A stretch of 64,000 bases of DNA from Paenarthrobacter ureafaciens (lineage in GTDB: Bacteria > Actinomycetota > Actinomycetes > Actinomycetales > Micrococcaceae): NCBI RefSeq assembly GCF_004028095.1, contig NZ_SBHM01000001.1:1-64000 (forward strand). Direction: 5' to 3'. Below the pieces are notes generated by a model, which ran no database searches, was not told the origin of the DNA, and saw only the letters and a program-made list of their open reading frames with translations. The translations under genes were made by a program, and so were the position numbers. Position 1 is the stretch's first letter. Each line of letters begins with the position of its first letter. Below, piece after piece: positions 57,440 through 64,000 of this stretch.

Positions 57440-58573
57440 ATGGAACCCATTCGAGTCGGCATCATCGGCGTCGGAAACGTCCTCAACCAGTACCTTGACA
57501 AGATCGGCGTCCACCCCGACGTCGCCGTCGTGGCACTCGCGGACGTGAACGCCGAGGCGGTCAGGAAGCGCGCTGCCGAATACGATGTCCCCAAGGCCCT
57601 CACTCCCGACGAGTTGCTGGCCGATGAGGAGGTGGAACTTGTCCTCAACCTCACGCCGCCCAAGCTTCATGCGCCCGTCACGCTCCAAGCGATCGCGGCC
57701 GGCAAGCACGTCCTCTCCGAGAAACCCTTCGCAACGTCCCTTGAGGAAGCAAAACAGATCCTGGCTGCAGCACGGGAAGCCGGGGTCAAGGTGGGTTCCG
57801 CACCCACCACGTTCCTGGGCTCCGGGATGCAGACCAGCCGCAAGCTGATCGACGACGGCTGGATCGGCACGCCGGTGGCAGCCTTCGCGTCCTTCGCCTG
57901 CCGCGGCTACGAGCACTGGCACCCGAACGTCGACCCCTTCTACAGCCCCGGAGCCGGCCCCATGCTGGACATCGGACCGTACCTGATCACCAACCTGGTG
58001 AACTTCTTCGGCCCTGTGTCGCGCGTCTCCGCGACCACGCCGCGTTCGTCCGGGACGCGTCCCCGTCCGGGCAAGGAAGAGGAAGTCATCCGGATCCAGA
58101 CCCCGACCCACGTCACGGGAACCATTGACTTCGAGTCCGGCGCTGCCGCCACCGTGATCGTCAGCTGGGACATCTGGAACCACAACCTGCCGCATCTGGA
58201 GGTCTACGGCACCGGCGGCTCGCTGGCAGCGCCGAACCCGGACCACTTCTCCGGGGCTCCCGTGCTGCGCCGCGGCGAGCCGGGGGATCTCGCGCTGGAC
58301 ATGACGCCTCCCGGCGGTGGTGACTGGCGCGAAACGCCCATCACCCACCGTGACGATGCCTACCGCGGCATCGGGCTGGCAGAATTCGGCTACGCCATCC
58401 GCAACGGCGTGGAACCCCGGACGGGCGGCGACTTCGCCTACCACGTCCTGGAAGTGCTCTTGGCCTTTGAAGCCTCCTCGGAGCAGGGCAAGCACATAGA
58501 TATCGAGAGCACCTGCGTGCGGCCCCGGCCGCTGCCCTCGGTTGGCCCGCAGGAGCCCTACCGGTTCGACTAG
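57440..58573 (+). CDS. Gfo/Idh/MocA-family oxidoreductase
   Basis: A 377-residue NAD(P)-dependent sugar or cyclitol dehydrogenase. IRVGIIGVGNVLNQYLDKI (Rossmann), GKHVLSEKPFATSLEEA (the EKP motif with catalytic Lys), GAGPMLDIGPYLITNLVNFFG (catalytic region) and a C-terminal beta-sheet domain. ACGGAG lies six bases before ATG 57440. Substrates are typically inositols, glucose or hexose derivatives; here unassigned. A second family member is at 62277. Confidence 0.9.
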   Translation: MEPIRVGIIGVGNVLNQYLDKIGVHPDVAVVALADVNAEAVRKRAAEYDVPKALTPDELLADEEVELVLNLTPPKLHAPVTLQAIAAGKHVLSEKPFATSLEEAKQILAAAREAGVKVGSAPTTFLGSGMQTSRKLIDDGWIGTPVAAFASFACRGYEHWHPNVDPFYSPGAGPMLDIGPYLITNLVNFFGPVSRVSATTPRSSGTRPRPGKEEEVIRIQTPTHVTGTIDFESGAAATVIVSWDIWNHNLPHLEVYGTGGSLAAPNPDHFSGAPVLRRGEPGDLALDMTPPGGGDWRETPITHRDDAYRGIGLAEFGYAIRNGVEPRTGGDFAYHVLEVLLAFEASSEQGKHIDIESTCVRPRPLPSVGPQEPYRFD

Positions 58574-58580
58574 AGGCCAG

Positions 58581-58634
58581 GCAAAACAGCGGCCGTCGGC
58601 GGTACTCGCGTGCCGCCGTCGACCGCTGTTTTGC
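58581..58634. terminator. Strong hairpin after the Gfo/Idh gene
   Basis: Long stem from GCAAAACAGCGG to CCGCTGTTTTGC with an inner CGGCGG/CCGCCG pair; the T4 in the right arm and A4 in the left make it suitable in both directions. Confidence 0.8.
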
Positions 58635-58658
58635 GTGTCCGGGGCAGTAGGGGGCTGC

Positions 58659-58673
58659 GTCCCAAAGTGGGAC
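58659..58673. promoter_or_regulatory. GTCCCA-N3-TGGGAC palindrome before iolD
   Basis: GTCCCAAAGTGGGAC, 87 bases upstream of the IolD-like start. It uses the same TGGGAC half-site as 50110, in the opposite orientation, and the N3 spacing of 63559. Confidence 0.55.
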
Positions 58674-58759
58674 ACAACGTTGCTTTCCCGCAGTGAAAAC
58701 CTGAGGTTCGGGCGAATCGGTTTGCAAATGCCGACGCACCTACGAATTTAGGAGAACGC

Positions 58760-60721
58760 ATGACTACCACAGCCGCTGCTGACATCGGCACAGACGTCAA
58801 GACCGCAGCCGACAAAAAGGCCGTCCGCCGCCGCACCGTCGCACAAGCAATCGTTGAGTATTTGCAGGTCCAGTACAGCGAACTGGACGGTGAGAAGCGC
58901 CGACTGGTTCCCGGCATGTACGGCATCTTCGGCCACGGCAACTCCGTCGGCCTGGCCCAGGGCATCGACGAATACGGTTCCGACTTCACCTACTATCAGG
59001 CCAAGAACGAACAGTCCGCAGTTCACGCAGCCATCGGCTTTGCCAAGGCGTCCAACCGTGCCGCCACGCTGGCTTGCACGGCCTCCGCCGGCCCTGGTTC
59101 CACCAACATGGTCACCGGTGCTGCAACCGCCACGACCAACCGCCTCCCGGTGCTGTTGTTCCCCGCGGACATCATCAACAACCGCTTCGGCGATCCCGTG
59201 CTGCAGCAGATCGAGCACCCGGTGGAGCGCGATGTCTCCGCCAACGACTGCTTCCGTCCGGTCAGCCGCTACTTTGACCGGATCACCCACCCGGCCCAGC
59301 TGCTGTCCACCCTTCCGGAGGCCATGCGCGTCCTTACCGACCCGGTGGAAGCCGGTGCGGTCGTAGTATGCCTGCCGCAGGACATCCAGGGTGCCGAGTT
59401 CGACTTCCCGGAGACCTTCTTCACCCCCCGCGTCTGGCACATTCGCCGGCGCCCGGCAGTTGAGGACGAACTTCGTGACGCCGCCGGGATCATCCGTAAC
59501 GCCCGGCGTCCGCTGCTGATCGCCGGTGGTGGAGTCCGCTACTCCAAAGCACAGGAAGAACTGGCGCGTTTCAGCGCCGAATTCGGCATCCCTGTCTCGG
59601 AAACGTACGCCGGTAAGGGCAGCGGCCCCGTCACCGACTTGAACCTTGGTGCGCTGGGCGTGACCGGCACAGTGGGTGCCAACGAGATCGCCGACGCCGC
59701 GGACGTCGTGATTACGGTGGGTTCGCGCCTGCAGGACTTCATCACGGCCTCGCACTCCCTCTTCCAGAACCCTGACGTGAAATTCGTCAACCTCAACGTT
59801 GGTGCGTTCGACGCCCACAAGATGGGATCATTCCCCGTCATCGGTGATGCCAGGCTGAACCTCGCGGCCCTCCGGGAACGCCTTTCCGCCGTCGGCTATT
59901 CAACATCGGCGGGATTCAGGAGCGACATTGCCGATGCACGCAAGGCCACGCTGGAAGTGCGCAACCACGACCTGGAGGCCTTCCCGGGCGAGAAGATGAG
60001 CCAGGCGCAGGTCATCGACGCCTTGAACAGGACCACCACGGGCGAGGACGCGCTGATCCTGGGCTCCGGTGGCGTGGTGGAGGGCATCCACAAAGCCTGG
60101 GATCCTTCAAACGGCACCGAAATCCACTTCGAATACGCCAACTCCTGCATGGGCCATGAGATACCCGCAGGACTGGGCTACCGAATCGCCCGCGACGGCG
60201 AGCCCGGTGAGGTCTATGTCCTCATCGGTGACGGCACGTACTTCATGCAGCCCACTGAACTGGTAACCGCAGTGCAGGAGCGCCAGAAGATCATCACGAT
60301 CGTGGTCGACAACCGTGGCCACCAATGCATCTGGCCGCTTCAGGTCGCCAAGGGCGGCCCGGGCCGTGAATTCGGTACGCAGTACAAGGAGCGCAACGCC
60401 GGGTCCGGACGCCTTGACGGGCCGGTCCTGGAGTTCGACATCGCTGCCAACGCGGCCAGCATGGGCTGCGCCGCGTGGTCAACAACCACCATCGAGGAGT
60501 TTGAGGGCGCCCTCGCCGAGGCCCGTGCCGCTGAGGGGCCCGCCGTGATCGTCGCCCACGTCGAGCAGTACCGGTACCTGTCCGGCAACGGCGCTTTCTG
60601 GGACGTCGGAGTGCCGATGACCTCCCAGCGCCCGGGCAGCCAGGAAGGTACCGCCAAGCACCTCGAAGGCCGCGCCCGCCAGCGCTACTACGCTGCCACC
60701 ACCGCACCCGAACCGCGCTAG
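58760..60721 (+). CDS. iolD: IolD-like ThDP-dependent hydrolase
   Basis: A 653-residue ThDP enzyme similar to B. subtilis IolD (637 residues), which hydrolyses 3D-trihydroxycyclohexane-1,2-dione. GMYGIFGHGNSVGLAQGIDE, YYQAKNEQSAVHAAIGFAK (activating Glu) and ASAGPGSTNMVTGAATAT lie in the PYR domain. GDGTYFMQPTELVTAV and IIVVDNRGHQ-like residues form the Mg/ThDP site. AGGAGA lies before the ATG. iolB, iolC and iolE are not present, so it may act on another cyclic diketone. It is a separate unit with its own promoter and terminator. Confidence 0.88.
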   Translation: MTTTAAADIGTDVKTAADKKAVRRRTVAQAIVEYLQVQYSELDGEKRRLVPGMYGIFGHGNSVGLAQGIDEYGSDFTYYQAKNEQSAVHAAIGFAKASNRAATLACTASAGPGSTNMVTGAATATTNRLPVLLFPADIINNRFGDPVLQQIEHPVERDVSANDCFRPVSRYFDRITHPAQLLSTLPEAMRVLTDPVEAGAVVVCLPQDIQGAEFDFPETFFTPRVWHIRRRPAVEDELRDAAGIIRNARRPLLIAGGGVRYSKAQEELARFSAEFGIPVSETYAGKGSGPVTDLNLGALGVTGTVGANEIADAADVVITVGSRLQDFITASHSLFQNPDVKFVNLNVGAFDAHKMGSFPVIGDARLNLAALRERLSAVGYSTSAGFRSDIADARKATLEVRNHDLEAFPGEKMSQAQVIDALNRTTTGEDALILGSGGVVEGIHKAWDPSNGTEIHFEYANSCMGHEIPAGLGYRIARDGEPGEVYVLIGDGTYFMQPTELVTAVQERQKIITIVVDNRGHQCIWPLQVAKGGPGREFGTQYKERNAGSGRLDGPVLEFDIAANAASMGCAAWSTTTIEEFEGALAEARAAEGPAVIVAHVEQYRYLSGNGAFWDVGVPMTSQRPGSQEGTAKHLEGRARQRYYAATTAPEPR

Positions 60722-60728
60722 GCACATC

Positions 60729-60769
60729 GGGCGGGACCGCTCCATCGGCGGTCCCGCCCGCTTGTTTTT
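60729..60769 (+). terminator. Intrinsic terminator after iolD
   Basis: Perfect 12-bp stem GGGCGGGACCGC/GCGGTCCCGCCC, 7-base loop, then GCTTG and T5. Confidence 0.85.
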
Positions 60770-60808
60770 CGATAACAGTCCCCACTTCCTGACCAAGGAG
60801 CATTCACT

Positions 60809-62164
60809 ATGAGCTCATTTGCCGTTATTGATCCGGCTACCGGAACCATTCATGCCGAGTACCCCGCGGCCACCGACGCAGAGGTCGAGGCAGGACTCGG
60901 CGCAGCACAGAAGACATACCAGGAGTGGTCCCGGACCACGACCGTGGCCGAGCGCGCTGTCTTGGCCAAGCGCCTCGCGGACCTGTTTGTTGAGCGCAAG
61001 GACAAACTGGCCGCCATCATCAACCGTGAGATGGGCAAGCCGTTGCAGCAGGCCGTGGGGGAAGCCGAGTTTTCCGGTTCCATCGCAGCTGCCTTCGCCG
61101 AGCACGCGGAAGAGTGGCTCGCGGACGAGGAACTGGAGGTGGCGGATGGACTGAGGACCTTCTTCCGCTATCAGGGCCTCGGCGTGATCCTGGGCATCAT
61201 GCCGTGGAACTACCCCTACTACCAAGTGGCACGGTTCGCGATCCCCAACATCATCCTTGGCAACACGGTGATCGTCCGCCACGCCAGCCAGTGCCCGGAG
61301 TCGGCGTTGGCGTTGGCGGAACTCTTCCGCGACGCAGGTTTTCCCGAGGGTGCCTACGTCAACCTGTTCGCCACCCACCAGCAGATTTCCACCATGATCG
61401 CGGACGACCGCGTACAGGGTGTCTCGCTGACCGGTTCGGAGCAAGTGGGTGCGATCGTGGCGGAGCAGGCCGGACGTGCCCTGAAGAAATGCGTCCTGGA
61501 GCTTGGCGGCGCCGACGTGTTCCTGGTGCTCGATACCGATGACGTGGACCTTGCAGTGAAGAAGGCCGTGATGGGCCGCATGGGCAACACGGGCCAATCG
61601 TGCAACGGTTCCAAGAGGATCGTGGTGCTGGAAAAGTACTTTGACGAGTTCGCCGGGAAGTTCAAGGCTGCCATCGCCGGCCAGTCCTACGAGAACGGCG
61701 ACTTCGGCCCGATGTCCTCAGATTCGGCCACCAAGTTCCTGGCTTCCCAGGTACAGGGTGCGTTGGACCAGGGCGCCGAAATCCTTGTGGGCAACAATGA
61801 GCCCCAAGGCAACGTCTTCACTCCGACGGTGATTACCAACATCACCCCGTCCATGGACGTTTACAGCGAGGAGCTGTTTGGTCCGGTCGCCCAGTTGTAC
61901 AAGGTCAGCAGCGACGAGGAAGCAATCAAGCTCGCGAACTCCTCGCCGTACGGCCTGGGTTCGGTGGTGATCTGCGACGACGTCGAGCGCGCCGAGCGCG
62001 TCGGCAACCAGCTCGACGTCGGCATGGTCTTCGTCGGTGCCTACGACCTCAGCGGTGCGGACGTGCCATTCGGCGGCGTCAAGAAGTCCGGCTACGGCCG
62101 CGAACTTGGCAAGGTGGGCATGTTGGAGTTCGCCAACAAGAAGCTGTTCCGCTTCGCGAAGTAG
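60809..62164 (+). CDS. Aldehyde dehydrogenase, succinate-semialdehyde type
   Basis: A 451-residue NAD(P)-dependent ALDH: GIMPWNYPYYQVARFAIPN, VSLTGSEQVGAIVAE, VLELGGADVFLVL (catalytic Glu) and GNTGQSCNGSKR (catalytic Cys), with PFGGVKKSGYGRELG near the end. It aligns best with GabD-like succinate-semialdehyde dehydrogenases by eye. CAAGGAG lies 9 bases upstream of the ATG. Probably oxidises the semialdehyde made by the aminotransferase (inference). Confidence 0.9.
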   Translation: MSSFAVIDPATGTIHAEYPAATDAEVEAGLGAAQKTYQEWSRTTTVAERAVLAKRLADLFVERKDKLAAIINREMGKPLQQAVGEAEFSGSIAAAFAEHAEEWLADEELEVADGLRTFFRYQGLGVILGIMPWNYPYYQVARFAIPNIILGNTVIVRHASQCPESALALAELFRDAGFPEGAYVNLFATHQQISTMIADDRVQGVSLTGSEQVGAIVAEQAGRALKKCVLELGGADVFLVLDTDDVDLAVKKAVMGRMGNTGQSCNGSKRIVVLEKYFDEFAGKFKAAIAGQSYENGDFGPMSSDSATKFLASQVQGALDQGAEILVGNNEPQGNVFTPTVITNITPSMDVYSEELFGPVAQLYKVSSDEEAIKLANSSPYGLGSVVICDDVERAERVGNQLDVGMVFVGAYDLSGADVPFGGVKKSGYGRELGKVGMLEFANKKLFRFAK

Positions 62165-62195
62165 GTCCTGGGAGTGTAGTTTTCAACGCAGCAGA

Positions 62196-62226
62196 AGGAG
62201 GCCGGATCATTGCGATCCGGCCTCCT
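62196..62226. terminator. Bidirectional terminator between convergent genes
   Basis: Perfect 13-bp stem AGGAGGCCGGATC/GATCCGGCCTCCT with a 5-base loop, between the ALDH stop and the convergent Gfo/Idh stop. Confidence 0.85.
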
Positions 62227-62276
62227 CCTTTGTCCAGGTTTCCTTCTTTGTCCCCGATTCCTTCTTTGCCCGGGAC

Positions 62277-63461
62277 TCAGGCTCCGTACGTGGTCTGCCC
62301 GGACACTTCCGGGATGTCCACCCAGCCGCCGGAACCGGCGCTCTGCAGGGAGGCATCAACGAGTTCCGAAACGGACCAGCCGTCGGCGGCGGAGGGGCCG
62401 AGCTGCTTGCCTTCGGCCACGGAACGCAGGAACAGCGCGGCCTCGATGGTCTTGAGGTCGTTGAATCCGATGCCGGGGCCGGGTCCTGGCTGGAAGCGGC
62501 CGAATTCTCCGTAGGACGGCGGGGTCATGATGGTGCGGTATCCGCTGCGGTCCGTGGCGAGTTCAAGCTGGTTCATTCGTTCGAAGTTCCAGCGCAGCGA
62601 GCCTTCCGAGCCGTACACCTCGATGATGTATTCGGCGTGCGGGCCAATGGCTACGCGGGTGGATTCGAACATACCGATCGCGCCGCCTTCAAAACGGGCC
62701 AACATCGCCGTGTAGTCCTCGTTCTCCACTTCACGGGTGACGTCCGATGCCTGGCCCATGTCGAAGGAGTTGGAGGACTTGCCTGCGGGCAGTGGACGGT
62801 CCTTGATGAAAGTTTCGGTGACCGCGTTGAGCGAGGTGATCCGGCCAACCAGGAACTGTGCAAGGTCGAAGCCATGGCTCAGGACGTCGCCAAGGACTCC
62901 CGAACCGGCGCGTGCCTGCTCGTAACGCCATGTGAAGACCTGCGTCGGGTCGGAGGCATAGCCCGTGAGGAGGCGGATCTGCACGTTGGTGATCCGGCCC
63001 AGAGCGCCGGACCGGATGAGCCGACGGGCTTCCGCGACAGCCGGTGCGTGCCGGTAGTTGAAGCCCACGGAGGTGATCAGCCCTGCAGCTTCGGCGCCCT
63101 GGGCTATTTCGCGGGATTCCCGGGCACTGCGGCCCATGGGCTTTTCGATCCAGAAGTGCTTGCCGGCCTCGATGGTTGCCATGGCGATTTCGTGGTGCAG
63201 GAAGTTGGGGGAGCAGATCGAGACAACGTCGACGTCCGGGTTCTCGAGTACTTTGCGGTAGTCGGTGGCCGTTTCCTTATAGCCGAGTGCGTCCTCGGCG
63301 TGGTGGCGACCGGCGTCGTCGGGGTCTGCGGCGATCACCAGCTCGGGGTGGCGCGGCAGTTCAGGGAAGAACTGCTTCGTAGCGAGGTAGGCGCGCGAGT
63401 GCAGACGCCCCATCCACCCCACCGAGATGAGGCCAACGCCAATGCGGTTCTGGTCTTCCAA
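62277..63461 (-). CDS. Gfo/Idh/MocA-family oxidoreductase
   Basis: A 394-residue dehydrogenase: IGVGLISVGWMGRLHSRAY (Rossmann), GKHFWIEKPMGRSARESRE (EKP motif), VGFNYRHAPAVAEARRLI and VLGDVLSHGFDLAQFLVG. TAAGGAG six bases before TTG 63461 makes that the start; the frame is open to 63521. It faces the cluster and diverges from the SDR gene across a palindrome at 63559. Probably a sugar or cyclitol dehydrogenase. Confidence 0.88.
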   Translation of the reverse strand: MEDQNRIGVGLISVGWMGRLHSRAYLATKQFFPELPRHPELVIAADPDDAGRHHAEDALGYKETATDYRKVLENPDVDVVSICSPNFLHHEIAMATIEAGKHFWIEKPMGRSARESREIAQGAEAAGLITSVGFNYRHAPAVAEARRLIRSGALGRITNVQIRLLTGYASDPTQVFTWRYEQARAGSGVLGDVLSHGFDLAQFLVGRITSLNAVTETFIKDRPLPAGKSSNSFDMGQASDVTREVENEDYTAMLARFEGGAIGMFESTRVAIGPHAEYIIEVYGSEGSLRWNFERMNQLELATDRSGYRTIMTPPSYGEFGRFQPGPGPGIGFNDLKTIEAALFLRSVAEGKQLGPSAADGWSVSELVDASLQSAGSGGWVDIPEVSGQTTYGA

Positions 63462-63558
63462 AGTGGACTCCTTAGTTTGTGCCGCTTTCCGGCGGTGCTG
63501 TGCCGCGCAGAAAGACGGCATCTGCCCATCAGCCTAGGAACCCACGGAGGGTGCTCTG

Positions 63559-63575
63559 TGTCTCAATCTGAGACA
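63559..63575. promoter_or_regulatory. TGTCTCA-N3-TGAGACA palindrome
   Basis: TGTCTCAATCTGAGACA, perfect 7-bp arms, between the divergent Gfo/Idh (63461) and SDR (63649) genes. Same architecture as 58659 with one base changed per half-site. Confidence 0.6.
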
Positions 63576-63648
63576 TCCGGGGCCGGGGCGGGGCTGTTTG
63601 AGTAGAACGTACTAGTCCCGCAACGCCAACCAAGAGGAGCCGTCGACG

Positions 63649-64000
63649 ATGATGCACCGCAGCCCGTGGAAACGGACGGAACCCTTGCGGGTGATCGTCA
63701 CAGGAGCGACGTCCGGCGTCGGAGCAGCGACCGCGAAACTGTTCGCTGCCCGTGGTGCCCGGGTAGCGCTGCTGGGCCGCCGCCCGGGGGAGCTGCGGCG
63801 CGTTGCGGGAGAGCTCGACGGCGGTGCGCACCACGTGGTTGCCGACGTCGCCAGTGCAGAATCGGCCCGGAACGGCGTCCGGGGAGCCATTCACGCCCTC
63901 GGCGGGCTGGACGTGGCAGTCAACGCTGCGGGGGTTGCCGGCTACGCGGCCCTTGAGGACCTGGACGAGGACCGCTGGCGTGAGGTGCTGGACACCAACC
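63649..64000 (+). CDS. Short-chain dehydrogenase/reductase (cut by window edge)
   Basis: First 117 codons. VIVTGATSGVGAATAKLFAARG is the NAD(P) site, with LLGRRPGEL after strand two (Arg favours NADP), and VNAAGVAGYAAL. The active-site Tyr and Lys are beyond the edge. AGGAG about 10 bases before ATGATG at 63649. Likely another dehydrogenase of the catabolic cluster. Confidence 0.82.
   Translation, partial: MMHRSPWKRTEPLRVIVTGATSGVGAATAKLFAARGARVALLGRRPGELRRVAGELDGGAHHVVADVASAESARNGVRGAIHALGGLDVAVNAAGVAGYAALEDLDEDRWREVLDTN

Noticed and set aside
47934..64000. Classical myo-inositol operon
   Set aside because: Only iolD-like and Gfo/Idh genes are present; iolB, iolC, iolE, iolA and an inositol transporter are absent, while HyuAB and the aminotransferase do not belong to that pathway.

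Overview
This window is high-GC, densely packed actinobacterial DNA. Short ATGA overlaps, some GTG/TTG starts, and a DevR/DevS pair and pyruvate phosphoketolase of actinobacterial type point to Micrococcaceae (Arthrobacter, Pseudarthrobacter or Paenarthrobacter). That placement is inference from protein resemblance and gene content. I saw no rRNA, tRNA or CRISPR array.

Region 1 (1-47.1 kb) looks like a contiguous dormancy/hypoxia island of the mycobacterial DosR (DevR) type. It encodes a DevR-like response regulator (29748-30443) and a convergent DevS-like GAF-GAF histidine kinase. A second GAF-GAF sensor lacks the kinase ATPase domain. There are five universal stress proteins, an Hsp20, four PPOX-fold flavoproteins, two flavodoxins, two zinc alcohol dehydrogenases and three P-type ATPases. 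The carbon and energy genes are PEP synthase, a fused HAD/GH65 disaccharide phosphorylase, phosphofructokinase, an AcsA-PDH E1/E2-acyl carrier protein operon, Pta, AckA and phosphoketolase. Ten 14-bp sites in promoter-like gaps match the DosR box core at 10 to 12 of 14 positions; three share the exact core GGGCCGAAAGTCAC on one strand or the other. The genes would together let a non-growing cell phosphorolyse stored sugar, make ATP through acetyl phosphate, and repair or protect proteins. This is inferred from gene content.

The island also shows decay. acsA carries two single-base frameshifts. A phosphoribosyltransferase/hydrolase fusion has a frameshift plus an internal deletion. A CtpF-like cation ATPase has an in-frame TGA where a Trp is expected. 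An IS481-family element with a clean ACTAGG duplication sits between a universal stress gene and a flavodoxin gene that once lay about 20 bp apart.

Region 2 (47.2-64 kb) is a catabolic cluster. A TetR repressor faces a small gene across two CTAAC-N8-GTTAG sites. Then come an AcoR-like activator, a D-2-hydroxyacid dehydrogenase, a class III aminotransferase, an FAH-family hydrolase, hydantoinase/oxoprolinase HyuA and HyuB, a Gfo/Idh/MocA oxidoreductase, an IolD-like ThDP enzyme, an aldehyde dehydrogenase, a second Gfo/Idh/MocA protein (minus strand) and a truncated SDR at the window edge. Palindromes built from TGGGACA-like half-sites precede several units. The combination suggests opening of a cyclic amide or cyclitol-like substrate, transamination and oxidation of the semialdehyde; the substrate cannot be named from sequence.
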